A stretch of DNA of 64,000 nt from Beroe forskalii (lineage: Eukaryota > Ctenophora > Nuda > Beroida > Beroidae). Position numbers and translations under genes: made by a program. The notes below the pieces were generated by a model. It was not told the origin of the DNA. It made no database searches and saw only the letters and a list, made by a program, of their open reading frames with translations. The stretch's first letter is position 1, and the number at the start of each line of letters is the position of its first letter. This document shows positions 44,667-56,519 of this stretch, piece by piece. The DNA lies in contig WFMF01000005.1 in the NCBI GenBank assembly GCA_011033025.1, forward strand, positions 1,612,001-1,676,000. The letters are read 5' to 3'.

Positions 44667-47600
44667 ATGACTGGCAGTTCCGAGATGGGCGACGCCTCGT
44701 GCACTGGAAGCGAGTGTTCGGTCACCTACACCTCCCGACCCAACATAATGTCCGTCATTATCATGGTGAGGGATGCCTTAATTACTTAAATTCCTTATTT
44801 TCTAATTCCTTAGGGCTTAGATTCCTTATCAAGAAACGAGGATGTTTGGTGAAATGTCTTAGTTCATTTTCACTACCTTTCAATATCTATGAATTTTTGT
44901 ATCGTTACATAATCCAACACTCAAACACTTTACATTTGAGTTTCTATTTCTTCCTAACAGTCTCACTATTGTTTCAGTGTGTAGCGTTGATTCTTTTCTT
45001 TTCTGTTGGGTTCTGCGGGAACTTGATGCTCATTGTTGCTTTCCATCTCAAAAGGTACCGGCTTTAGACTTATTTGAAGTAAATATAAATGATTTAAGCT
45101 GGATCCAATTGTGAATTTCAAATGCCAAAAAACTTGCCCTGTTGTGCAATGGATAGATATTCTGGTTTTGCTTATTGTCCCTATTAATTTCGTAACCCCC
45201 TCAGGTTGCTTCGATCCGTTTCCACGTTCCTGATTTACAACCTGGCTATCGTGGATATGATGGTGTGTTGCTGTACTATGACAACATCCTTCATCATGAT
45301 TGTTGTTACGAACTGGAAGCCATCTCGACTCATGTGCCAGGTATGTCTACCTAAACATTATTTCCTTGTGTTTGTCCTTCTTAATAACGACTCATGTGCC
45401 AGGAATATATATACATATCCCCGCATTTCATATCGTACGCGTATGAATATATTATATATCCATCGAGTGGCATACCCCTGAGTGGGATATTATGTATGTA
45501 GGTATGTATATCTACCTTTAAATTATTTCCTTGCCTATGTCCCAGGTTCGTGTTTTCGTATGCTTTCTTTATGAGCGTCGTCAATTTTTGTGCTACGAAT
45601 GGTTTGTTAATGTATCTGTTATTTCTTTATTTGCATTTAAGCATTTATTGTACGGTTATAGATAGTTGTATTTAGATTCAAGCGCAATGATTGTGATTTT
45701 CGACATAAATCAATACCGCATACGCTCCTGAGACTGCTTTAGTTCTTGACACATATCATTATTAACTTATTTATGCGTAAGCATAATACTACAGACATCA
45801 AATGAAAATATTATGTTCCATGTATTCTATAACAATCATGGGTATGATTATCCTGCGTCTGGAATAAGAATATTCCGTGCAACTGGACTTCCAACATCCA
45901 TGGTAGCATGATGACGGGTTTTAAGTTGCAGTATAAGGTTATCATGGAATTACTCTGCAAAACAGCGTTCAAGCAGGTATCTCTAATAATATAATTTCGC
46001 AACCTCTGTTATAATATTATTATTTTGTACGTCCGTCACATTTTTGTCTTTTGTAGACACATTTTGGGGTTCCCACGTGCAGTATAGATATATGCGCGCG
46101 CGTTGCTATGGTTGCATATATTACACGCGCGCGTTCATTTCTGTTTAATGCTGTTTTATTTACGTTGATCCGTAACTTTTGATACGATTGGATGCGGTAA
46201 AAAGTATTGTAATTGAGTTGATTTGAATTTTTGCGAACCAGGTGCTGCGTAGCAGCGCCGAGTGAACTGCGTATTAGCAGGCCCAACGGGCCTGCTAGTG
46301 ATTTTATAAAGGAGCACTCAAGAAATCCAAATAAAGGCATTGGATCCGGACTCATTCCTGAGTAGGAGTGCTGTTGCATGGAGAGTAGTCCCTTCTCACT
46401 GGCTCTGGGGTTCTAGTAGTTGCAGAGACCTTCTGGCGAGTTATCGCAGTGAGCCGTATTCCTGGGATACCACCCATAAAGGATTTACTTGACTTGTAAC
46501 CGATTAGTGGGCTGATTAGTGATTGATTGAAATATTTCAGGCAATTGGTTCGATAGACAACATGGCGCTCACAGCGTCCCTGTGGTTCTTGACCTTGTGC
46601 TCTTTTGACAGATACATCTTAATCTCCAAACCATATCAGTGAGTCTGGTAGTCATGAATCGAGAATTATCAAAATGGTTGCAATTATAATAGCAAAACGC
46701 CAATAGAGCTTTACTATTCATGTGATTTAAATACTGTGTGACTTTAATGAACATTGAAATTTATAATAAATCTATTTAAGAATTAAGTTTTGACATTCTC
46801 ATCAATCATCGCATTTAGCCCCATCTAATTATTGAAATTATAAGAGATGTTTAAGCAATTTCCTGGTTTTTATTTGACAGCAGATGCCGGGAGCATTTAA
46901 GTCTCTTAACGACTTATTTAGGTTCTGACGTTAAACATCTCTACATTATCGTTTCTCTGAAATGTTCCCTGATAATGTCAAGACGGCTTCGTCACCAGTT
47001 CGTGGCTATGGACTGTGATAATTACTTCACTCTAGCTCGCTGCTATTTGAACGTCGTGACAGGGGTTGATGCTTGATATACAGTCACGTGTTCTTGCCTA
47101 GTTCTAGCCTCCATGTTTTTCTGTATAAGGTCATAGTTAAAAGTTTTATAAAACTTAAGAACTACGGGAAATGGTTCGCTGCAAAAATATTCGAATGGTT
47201 GACTTATTTAATATACAGGGACTTCATAAGAATCAAAACGAATTCATCCTGAGCGGAAAGCATTGAATCGGAGCCATAACATCATACTCATAGATAGGAA
47301 GAATAAGAAGGATGGTTTAGACATCTAGACACTCAAATCAAGATCCTATGATCAACACACTCTTTAACTCCTGTATAATATTGTGGCCCTGTTTGCCCAG
47401 GTACCGGGAGATCATGTCACTGATTAAAGTGAAGATCATTGTCCCTGTCATCTGGCTGCTCTGTTTCGTCCTCATCCTTCCCCCCTACTTCGGGTGGAGT
47501 AAGTACGCCTACAGCCAGACACTCTACACCTGCGGGCTGGATGGCTACTCCAACGAACCTATTGACAAGTTAGTCTTTTTTATGTTTTCATATACCCATT

Positions 47601-50600
47601 ACCAATACTCCTTTCTAGGTAAGGCTTTAAATCTTTTGCTAGTTTTAACCTACGCAGTCATTGACCAAGCGACGCAATGATTTGAAACTAACAACTCGAC
47701 TTTATCGACGAATTAATCACGATTACGTTTGGATGCAGAAAATTCACATTTTCAATTAGTGTGAAAAATATGACATTTCCCCAAACACCATCCTCCCTGC
47801 AGGTACTACATCCTGCTGTACTCTGCAGTAACCTTCCCCCTGCCCATTATCTGCATCACGGTCTGCTACGGCAGTATCACGTACAACGTGGTGAAGCACT
47901 TCCAACGGAGGAACAGGTTCTCCAGGGCTCTGGGGAACCTCAGGAACCAGGGCTCTACAGGGGACAGTCATAATGGGGACCCCCAGCTGTCGGAGAAGAA
48001 GACCAACAGTGCCAGCAACGCACAGAAGAAAGGTAAGGAGATGTTTTAGATAACATAACACTCTGCTCATAGATAACATATCTCTCGGCTCCTAGCGGGA
48101 GATTAAAAGCCGTAATTTAGAAAGCTGTACGTTAATCCCCCGGGTTGAAGCGATTACTACAAAATAATCAGTCACTCTCCGGCTCCCCATTTGGAAGCGT
48201 GAATTTCACAGGAATTTTTAGACTTCATCAGTGAAATTTCTTTGACCCTCCCTCTTAACGCCTTGAAAACTCGAGTCTTAGATATTTAGATATTTAGATA
48301 TTTAGATATTTTGGATTGTGTTACGTAGTTGGTGACCAATAGTCTGTAGTTCTTTGAATGCTCTTTAATGCAATTCGCCAAGTTATAATGTAGTCATTTA
48401 CAAAATAGTCGTAATGCACTAAGGTCTAATACGATGAAGTGACGTTAGTAGTAATGTAAAAGTAATGCAGTTTTTACTCCAATTAGGGTATAATTTCTCA
48501 GTGGTGGTAAATTGTGATGCATTTGGCATTTGCCCTTATTCTACGGAAACTGGAAGTAATCATACCTATCCAAAATTAGAAAACTGGAGTCCACGCCTTG
48601 AAAACTATAGAATTGTGCTCGTTCTCTTGCAAGGTTTTATCAGGGTTTCATTTCCCTCCTCACCCCAGCATTTCCTCATTTTAAAACTTGCCCTTTTCTT
48701 CTTAAACAAAAGGCGATAGGGAAAGAAAAATACTGAATAAATTCAAGAAGGGCCAAGAGATCCCCCTCCCATTTTGCCATCTGCTTTTCCTTATCTCCGA
48801 GTCTTTGATGTGCGCACTCACAAGTGGAGACTGTGAGTGAACTTGAAGCGTCTCTTGGCGCTGCTCAAGAGTGCCCCGCCATGCGCGCAGCCAGAGTGCC
48901 CATGCGAGGTCATATTGGGTGCTTTGTCATGAGAGGTCATGATGGGTTAGGTGACGTTCAACTCACGTGATGCGGCTCATAGCTTTAGCGTGTCATGTGA
49001 GAGGAACGGGAAGGGTTACATCACGACGCATAGCTTAATCATAGTTTAATCCTGTTCAGCTATAGCGATGAGCAACATGGTTGAAGGCTTTCATTTGGGC
49101 TTTAAGACTAAGGTTAACAGGCCTAAACCCACTGTTCAGGAATACTTCGGGGCAAATGAACATGAATCCCAGAATCATGTTCTGTATGACATAAGATTCA
49201 TTGAATGTGCGCATTTGTCGTTTGAGAAGCAGAGGATTTACTGATTGGGCTACTCCCCAAATTTTCCCACGCTACCCTGTCAATTATTGAGCTCCTATGT
49301 GCGCAGTTGTCCGGCAGCCCAAATAAAGGCTTCTTAATACATCTTGCCCCTACTGAGTAGGGGCAAGATGTATTCAGAAGTTTAGAAGTAGGGCCTACTC
49401 ACTTATATATCCATTGGTTTCAGAGCAGATAAAGGTTGCGATTTCTATTCTGGTGGTGGTTTGCAGTCTCGTGCTCACCGTATTCCCCATATCCTGTATC
49501 TCAATATCTGTTCTCTTTGGCTTCTCCCAGTTCCAGCCCTCAATAGCGTGAGTTTCACATGATAATAAAAGTAAATATATCTTATTTTTGTATCAATTAT
49601 TATATTTTATTAAAAGATTGAATTTATTTCGCATTGATATATTAATAACTTTGTTATTTGATTGAATGAAATATGGATTAAACTAGGTATCAAAACAGTT
49701 TCGCACCAAAAACACATTATCATTCATAGCTTCATAACATTTCTTATCACAATACATTCAGCAAAACATTCCTAGTTTAGTATCCGTAGGTCTCTTAAAT
49801 CTGCACATTTTCCATATCTCACTCTTATCTCTCCTAGTTACACAGTAGCAGCACACTGGGTCAACGTGGGGAGGAGCTCAGCCAATCCTGTTATCTTCGG
49901 GCTCGCCAACAAACCAATCAGAGAGGCTTACAGGTAATCTAACAAACCAATCAGAGAAGCTTACAGGTAATCTAACAAACCAATCAGAGAAGCTTACAGG
50001 TAATTTAACAAACCAAAGTTTACAGGTAATCTAACAAACCAATCAGAGAAGTTTACAGGTAATCTAACAAACCAATCAGAGAAGTAAATAAGGTAAGCCA
50101 TCACTCCAGTTGAAGAGGCTTACAGGTAATTTAACAAACCAATCAGAGAGGCTTACAGGTAAGCCAACAAGCTAATCCGATGATGTTACAGATTAGCTAA
50201 CAGAAGAGCTTACAGGTAAGCAAGGATTAAACCTCACTTGATCTTAGTGTATTCCTGGCCTGGCCGGGGTGGTATCTAGATCTTAGTCCATAGATCGAGA
50301 TTCGAGAAGTTTCTGACCGTTTTTTTTGTATGTTATGGACTGTCACTGCTATAATTGATAACGTTAAGGTTGTTCTGACTTTCAATTTACGCTATAATCA
50401 GTGTGTAGGTAGAATGGTGGCAGTAGTAAGCCACCTTCCCATGGACATAGGTGCCACCAACTCCCAGCAGTCTGACCGGGTGTGATACCGCTCTACTGAT
50501 GACAGTTTCTTCTGCCCATTCCAGCCCCCGATAGCGTATATCACATTGCCTACAGCTACCACCTCCAGTCCATGCCTGGGTCTGTTCATGGACTGGATCC

Positions 50601-53600
50601 GGGTCCACCGGTTGCTCCTGGGGTCGTACACTTCGCAACAGCTGAGGATCTCTTTGCCGTTCCATCCACCGATGGTGTAGAGTTTACCCTCAGCAGCGAC
50701 CGTCTTGCAGCCTGACCGGGCCACGTTCATGGGAGCTATGGGGGTCCACTCGTTGACATCGGGCATGAAAAACTCGCAGGTCCTAACGTCCTGCTCCCCG
50801 TCGAACCCGCCGCACGAGTAAATAAACCCGCCCAGCTCCGCACACCCGAATGAAAAGCGCGGGAAGTCCATGGACTTGACGGGCACCCACCGGTTACAGT
50901 CCGCGTTAAACCGTTCCACGGAGTGGGAGTAGCCCTCGTCCGCTGAAATGCCCCCGATCAGGTAGGTTTTACCAGCCAGCGTGGCAGTCCGGGCCCCCGA
51001 CCTGTTCTGTCCCGGGACGGCAATGCCTTCCGTCCACCCGCTCCCCACCTGGTAACACAGGGACGAGTTCACCACGCACTTCAGCTTGTCCTCGCCCCCT
51101 ACGAAACACACTCTGTCCTCGCTGAGCCGGAGGACGGTAGCATTGCTCCGTCCTGTGCCCGGCATGTCCGGTACACTCCGCCACGAGTTGGTGACGGGGT
51201 TATACAGCTCTCCCAGCGTCTCAGTGCCCTTACCCCCGCACACCAAGATGCTCAGATCTCGGTAGTTGCTCCGCGGCCCGCCCGACGATGAGAACTTGGC
51301 CATGCTGCTCAGGCTGCCGACCTTGCTCGCGCGCCTCTCGTGGTGCATGACCGCGTTGTAGCTGGAAGGGTTGCTGACCACGAGTTCCTCGCACTTGATG
51401 ATCTTCTGAACGTAGGTCGTGGGGATGTAGAGCAGCCGGAGCTTCTCAAACAGGAGACCGAAATACTGCTTCCTATGCTCGTAGTCGTAGTACACCCAGT
51501 CCAGAAGCAGCTCGTATACGTCCTCCTCACACGTTACAGACAGTGTGTCTGCTGCTAGAGCCTGCAGGAGAGTGTTATGTGATAGGGTGTCTGCTGCTAG
51601 AGCCTGCAGGAGAGTGTTATGTGACAGTGTGTCTGCTGCTAGAGCCTGCAGGAGAGTGTTATGTGACAGTCTGTCTGCTGCTACAGCCTGCAGGAGAGTG
51701 TTATGTGACAGAGTGTCTGCTGCTAGAGACTGCAGGAGAGTGTTATGTGACAGGGTGTCTGCTGCTAGAGCCTGCAGGAGAGTGTTATTTTACAGAGTGT
51801 CTGCTGCTAGAGCCTGCAGGAGAGTGTTATGTGATAAGGTGTCTGCTGCTAGAGCCTGCAGGAGAGTGTTATGTGACAGAGTGTCTGCTGCTGGAGCCTG
51901 CAGGAGAGTGTTATGTGACAGAGTGTCTGCTGCTAGAGCCTGCAGGAGAGTGTTTAGTGACAGAGTGTCTGCTGCTAGAGCCTGCAGGAGGGTGTTATGT
52001 GACAGAGTGTCTGCTGCTAGAGCCTGAGGGAGAGTGTTATGGGACAGTGTCTGCTGCTAGAGTCTGCAGGAGAGTGTTATGTGACAATGTCTGCTGCTAG
52101 AGCCTGCAGGAGAGTGTTATTTGATAGAGTGTCTGCTGCTAGAGCCTGCAGGAGAGTGTTATGTGACAGTGTCTGCTGCTAGAGCCTGCAGGAGAGTGTT
52201 ATGTGACAGGGTGTCTGCTGCTAGAGCCTGCAGGAGAGTGTTATGTGACAATGTGTCTGCTGCTAGAGCCTGCAGGAGAGTGTTATGTGATTGAGTGTCT
52301 GCTGCTAGAGCCTGCAGGAGAGTGTTATGTGACAGAGTGTCTGCTGCTAGAGCCTGCAGGAGAGTGTTATGTGACAGAGTGTCTGCTGCTAGAGCCTGCA
52401 GGAGAGTGTTATGTGACAGGGTGTCTGCTGCTAGAGCCTGCAGGAGAGTGTTATTTTACAGAGTGTCTGCTGCTAGAGCCTGCAGGAGAGTGTTATGTGA
52501 TAAGGTGTCTGCTGCTAGAGCCTGCAGGAGAGTGTTATGTGACAGAGTGTCTGCTGCTAGAGCCTGAGGGACAGTGTTATGTGACAGGGTGTCTGCTGCT
52601 AGAGCCTGAGGGAGAGTGTTATGTGACAGTGTGTCTGCTGCTAGAGCCTGCAGGAGAGTGTTATGTGATAGAGTGTCTGCTGCTAGGGCCTGAGGCAGAG
52701 TTGAAACTTTTCGGTGATTTGAGGAAGGATTATTTTTGTCCATATATGCTAATGATTATTGGAAGAATTCCTTGAAATGGTACAACTACTTGAATGTATT
52801 TAAATTCTCCATTGTCCTCATAAAATAGTTTTGTTGCCCCACACTCCACATCATGTAAATAGCAATCACGTTAATTTCAAATAGCAGAGTATCATAGTGG
52901 TTATATAATGGATTGGTTTCCCCATTAGGAATTCCTGGCGCCATCACCCTTTCCTTTGTCTGGTTTTAAAAGAGGGGGGATTGATGGTCTGAACTTTCAT
53001 AATAATACCGATGGGTGCATCTAAGCTGTGAGATAGATTCGAAATGCTGGAATTAAAGTGCATTTCCTTTAGCATTTAGAAGCTGTGCAGAACAACTCTA
53101 AATGGTATAATTTTTCTTGGTTATTTCCGAAAGTAAATGCATTGGAGTAACTGCTCAATTTGATGACGAGCATCTGCTTGATTTGCAGTTCTCGGAATGG
53201 CTAAAACCCGGCCACTCCAAGTCCTGATTACTCTGAAGCCGATTGAATGTCCGTGACAGTACCCAGGCATAAGTGCTTGGGAGATTTCAGACTAAAGTTT
53301 TAAAGGGTTTAATGAGGCCTATGGAGGATTGGAAGTCTTCATGAAGTGCTCAGCCTTAGAACTCCTGTTCAAATAGTGACTCTTATAGGGATAAAGATAT
53401 CTGTTAGCCTGCGTGTATCTATAACTCAGTTTTATTAACCGTTCAGTTAATCTATTTAACGATCAGTTCAGTCTCTCTAACGGATTGATGGGATTACGTT
53501 AAACTCAGAACGTTTATGAGTTCCACAGTTTATCTCTAGAAGTTCTCAAGTTCTGCGGGAGGAAGAAAATAGAGGAAGCAGCCACAGTTGCCTACTTCTA

Positions 53601-55772
53601 CAGCAGATCAGCAGTACAGAACTAGGATGAACTTCCGTTAGCCAGTTCATTAATTTGTCTTATAACACACCTAAGAAACTTACCATTGCCTCACTATAAA
53701 ACACCTGACCTGAGAACTTACCATGGCCAGTTCGTCTGGTGAGATGTGGAGGTACCTTCCGTCCTCCCGGAGGTAGTCGTAAGAGTCCATGTTCTGGAGC
53801 ACGGACACCCCTGCAAACACGGGACTGATGGCTGAGTAAGCGGCACTGCTGTTAACGAACTCAATACTGGCGTCCTCGTCTGCCGGCACCCACGGGTCAG
53901 ACGCTGTGCTCTGATCGGACAGATCACTTGAAGCTGCCTTTTCATTGGCTGGTGCATTAGGAGCCGCCTTCTTATTGGCCGGTGCAGGACCGCCCATATT
54001 TTTATCCTCCATCATGTTGCATATGTTATAGGAGTTGTTAATAATTTCTTTAATTCGTTAGCTGCATTACTAGTAACGATTTATTAAAAGTCAAAGAGCA
54101 GAGACAAACCAAGAAGAGTTATCTTAAAACATACTATTCAACTGACTGTGCTTCATGCCTTCATCTTGCTGTGTTTGATAAACCATTCGTAGCAGTTCCT
54201 CGAGCTCGCTAGCCAATCATAGAGCTGCTAAACAGTTGCAAGCCAATCAGAGAGCTTATAGCGGTCACGTGACAGCGACACAGTGCGGTAAATGTGCTCG
54301 TGCTCTCAAATTCGCAAAGTGCTGCTCCCACTCTACTCTACCACGTGACGAGAGTGTTTAATTCACTATCGCATGCATTATCATCAACTGTTGCTCTGTA
54401 TACTCTGGCAATTTCCTCTGAATTACGTACACAAATCGAAGGATGGTAATCAGAAACTTTCGGAGCATTTTGATTGCGACCATGTTATAATTTATATTCA
54501 ACTCCGAAAATTTCAATTTTTACTTCAACTTTAAAGATGCAAGTATACAGACTTGAAATGTACACACTTGAATGGAAACGGTTTCTTAAAGAGCACACTG
54601 AAAATATGCAGACGTGCAGATTACATCAATTTGAAGAAGAAATTCTGCAGATTCAAATAGGACCGAATTTTTCATTCAGACCTCCTGAAATTTTTGGCCC
54701 AATCTCGATTTGTGCCCAAAAATTTCGTCTAATTATGACAATCAAATACCTCAAGAATATCAACTTGTTGAAGCGAATCGAAAGGAAATATTGTTTTTGG
54801 ACCCTATTTTTGCTTCGAGGCCTAATGGGCAATATTTTGAATTTTGGGACCCTTTTTGCCACACCTAAAATATGCAACCCACTAATATTGCCATAACTCA
54901 ATTATTCTCAAAATTTTGTTTTGACACTAAAGCATGGCATGGACCCCCACCATAACAAATGAATGAGCGTATGGAATGTGAAAGCAACACTTAACATTTT
55001 ACTGCAACAATAACAACACTGAGTACAATGAACCTGTGACTGTACAGTTTGGAGCTCAATGAACTACTCATGAAATTAAATCATTGTATAAATTAATTTA
55101 TGCATTAATAACGTTAATTAAATCTGTCATCGAATTTGTCTCTTGAATTAATTTAATACTATAAATGTCATTGAACTACTTAATAACTAGTTAATGGCCT
55201 ATCACATGATCTATTTTTGGCCAACTTCTCACTTTAATCACTAAGAAATACCTATAGTCAGATTCACTGTAAAAAATACTTTGACGATGAAAATCACTTT
55301 TTTTAAAGAAACATAGAGTAAACATAATCTAAGAAAGATATAGAACCCAACATACTTAATTATAATATTTAAACGATCCCGTGTGAAACGTAAATTAACC
55401 TATGTTCTGCGTTTCAGGGTCATGGTGCAGGCGTTCGTACGCCGCAGAAAAGGCCCCCGCCTGAGCAATGTTAACGCCGATCTAGCCGGACAAGCTGCCG
55501 CCGCTAAGCAAGCTGAAACCTGCATCTGTGAGCTGACCATCCAGCGCACAACGGACGGGACTCTGGCGGACTCCGGCAGGCATGCCCCGGATTACGCGGC
55601 TAAGGGCGAGGGGCGGCCCCCCTTCCGCCGCGGCTCCGCTCACGCCACCCCCGAGCGGTGCGCGCGGCTCTGCAAGCAGCGGCGCTCTGACGAGCACATC
55701 TCCCCCGAGCTGTCAGGGGGATACGTAGCCTACACGTCAGTGGCGGGGTTCGACAGAGAGATTAGGATCTAG
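44667..55772 (+). CDS. Rhodopsin-class (class A) GPCR, nine exons, complete
   Basis: Exons are 44667-44765, 44978-45054, 45205-45340, 46541-46638, 47401-47568, 47803-48032, 49424-49547, 49838-49933 and 55418-55772, giving 460 residues. All have GT-AG borders and fitting phases. Helices fall roughly one per exon: TM1 with GN (SVGFCGNLMLIV), TM2 with NLAIVD, TM3 with FDRY, TM4 with W (VIWLLCFVL), TM5 with P (TFPLPIICITVCYG), TM6 with FPISC, TM7 with NPVIFG replacing NPxxY. Helix 8 (NKPIREAYR) is split, and the last exon continues VMVQAFVRRRKGP. The TM7 position of the retinal lysine is not Lys, so it is not an opsin. Cysteines near TM3 (LMCQ) and in ECL2 (YTCGLD) can form the usual disulfide. 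The ligand is unknown. The last intron (5.5 kb) contains a kelch gene on the other strand. Confidence 0.88.
46105..46300 (+). mobile_element. Dispersed twin-hairpin repeat, copy 2
   Basis: This is the opposite orientation of 30753-30980: TTGCTATGG, ATGCGGTAAAAAGTATTG, TTTTTGCGAACC, hairpin GGTGCTGCGTAGCAGCGCC, then GCAGGCCC-AAC-GGGCCTGC followed by TAGTG. It lies in a GPCR intron. Upstream of the matched part is a GCGCGCGCG patch that is paired near 46130. Confidence 0.65.
48290..48312. repeat. Short 9-bp tandem repeat
   Basis: GATATTTA is repeated about four times in a GPCR intron. A minor microsatellite. Confidence 0.7.
49336..49374. repeat. Perfect 17-bp-stem hairpin
   Basis: AATACATCTTGCCCCTA and its exact reverse complement are separated by CTGAG, with further partial pairing outside (CTTCTT / AGAAG). 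It lies 50 bp before the acceptor of GPCR exon 49424-49547. No homopolymer tail or other terminator feature accompanies it. Confidence 0.85.
49908..50221 (+). repeat. 33-bp tandem array of the GPCR last-intron donor
   Basis: The end of exon 8, AACAAACCAATCAGAGAGGC-TTACAG|GTAATCT, is followed by about seven more copies. Each has CTTACAG or TTTACAG then GTAATCT, GTAATTT or GTAAGC. In the receptor frame each copy would read AGG TAA, a stop, unless spliced at AG|GT. One unit carries a 20-bp insertion with GTAAGCC. Confidence 0.9.
50398..54015 (-). CDS. Kelch-repeat protein with partial BACK domain, no BTB, nested in a GPCR intron
   Basis: Exons are 54015-53722 and 51561-50398, giving 485 residues. 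The donor after PDELAM is GTAAGT, and the acceptor CTCCTGCAG precedes ALAADTLSV. Residues 1-60 are Ala/Pro/Ser-rich. About 80-165 match the C-terminal half of BACK (YLHISPDELA then VTCEEDVYELLLDWVYYDY), as in cullin-3 adaptors. Residues about 200-485 are six kelch blades with GG pairs and Y/W spacing (LVCGGKG, CFVGGED, YLIGGIS, YSCGGFDG, YTIGGWNG, YAIGGWNG). No BTB domain is visible upstream in the window, so either an upstream exon was missed or it is a BTB-less form that could not recruit CUL3 in the standard way. A 42-bp repeat array lies directly at the exon 2 acceptor. The gene is antisense to its host. Confidence 0.85.
51545..52700 (-). repeat. 42-bp array, ~27 units, each with a splice acceptor and kelch exon-2 codons
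   Basis: On the minus strand each unit reads CACTCTCCTGCAG|GCTCTAG, then CAGCAGACACNCTGTCACAT. It therefore repeats the acceptor and the first six codons (ALAADTL) of kelch exon 2, which begins at 51561. Units are 42 bp with a few 40-bp variants. A higher-order period of 666 bp is visible: the rare variant GTTATTTTACAG at 51784 recurs at 52450 with the same neighbours. In the kelch frame each full unit encodes ALAADTLSHNTLLQ without stops. Confidence 0.92.
54213..54271 (-). promoter_or_regulatory. Candidate kelch promoter: two CCAAT boxes and an E-box
   Basis: AGCCAATCA occurs at 54211 and 54241 (30 bp apart), and GTCACGTGAC surrounds CACGTG at 54266. They lie about 200-250 bp upstream of the kelch start at 54015. 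These are common promoter elements, and assignment to this gene is by position. Confidence 0.4.
54277..55417. other. Remainder of the GPCR last intron
   Basis: AT-rich sequence without a recognised gene. A 140-codon plus-strand frame (54474-54896) and an overlapping minus frame read through the same stretch and have no family features. The segment ends at the acceptor GCGTTTCAG at 55417. Confidence 0.45.
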
Positions 55773-55775
55773 AAA

Positions 55776-55940
55776 GATCAGGACATGGAGAGATAAGGAC
55801 TTAGAGAGATAATGATAAGAAGAGAGATAAGGACTTAGAGAGTCAGAGATAAAGATCTGGAGATAAGGACCTAAAGAGCTGGAGAGATAAGGATTTAGAG
55901 AGTCAGAGATAAAGATCTGGAGAGATAAGTATCTTGGGAG
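55776..55940. repeat. Degenerate GAGAGATAAGGACTTA repeat in the GPCR 3' UTR
   Basis: Units of 18-25 bp (AGAGATAAGGACTTAGAGAG, AGTCAGAGATAAAGATCTGG) recur about eight times immediately after the GPCR stop. Two longer units (AGAGAGTCAGAGATAAAGAT) repeat 80 bp apart. Confidence 0.8.
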
Positions 55941-56107
55941 ATGAGGATCGAGTAGGAACTTCCACATGGTGAATGCAGAGAATACAGACATTGGTTTTAT
56001 AAGTAAGCCATGAACGCTGTGGGAAGACTAAATAATCAAACTATGCCGCCCGGGCTGGAACCAGAGGATGAAATAGTTATATTATAGAGATTATATAAAT
56101 GTTAAAT

Positions 56108-56113
56108 AATAAA
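56108..56113 (+). promoter_or_regulatory. Polyadenylation signal AATAAA
   Basis: AATAAA lies 336 bp after the GPCR stop codon and is the first clear signal on that strand. Confidence 0.5.
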
Positions 56114-56519
56114 TATATTATAAGCTAATTCAGATTCCGTATCTGAATTATCGGGAGATTAGATTTATACTTATAGACTCAGATGTAGATGTCAACGATG
56201 TCGGTCCTTGCACAGTAACCTAGACCTATAATAGTTATACTTACATATCTTTGTTAATTCAGTTAAACTTCACTGGGCCGGCCTAACACTTTTTTACGAA
56301 ATACTGTCTTTGCAAAGTGGGCAAGTGTCGCAAGTTCTTGCGTGATTATAATAATATGGTCCTGATCAATATGCGTGTAGAATTGTGCCCTTAGCCTGAT
56401 AAGGTGGACAATGGATCAGAAACAAAGCCTGGTTTCCCATATAACAGAAGGGACTTCATTATCTACAATACAATAATGATGTCACCGGTATAATTTGTTC
56501 CTGTGCAGCTTATTCTTTT

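Noticed and set aside
44699..45067. 122-codon frame reading through the first GPCR intron
   Set aside because: It begins inside exon 1 in another frame; the spliced ATG at 44667 gives a continuous receptor with correct phases.
49908..52700. CRISPR-like regularly spaced repeats
   Set aside because: Units are head-to-tail with no unique spacers, and the context is eukaryotic.
51543..52775. Plus-strand frames of 160-190 codons (LLLEPAGECYVTE repeats)
   Set aside because: Antisense to the kelch acceptor array and open only because the unit is 42 bp. The minus strand has the gene-related frame.
54474..54896. 140-codon frame in the GPCR intron
   Set aside because: AT-rich, equally open on the other strand, no domain or splice context.
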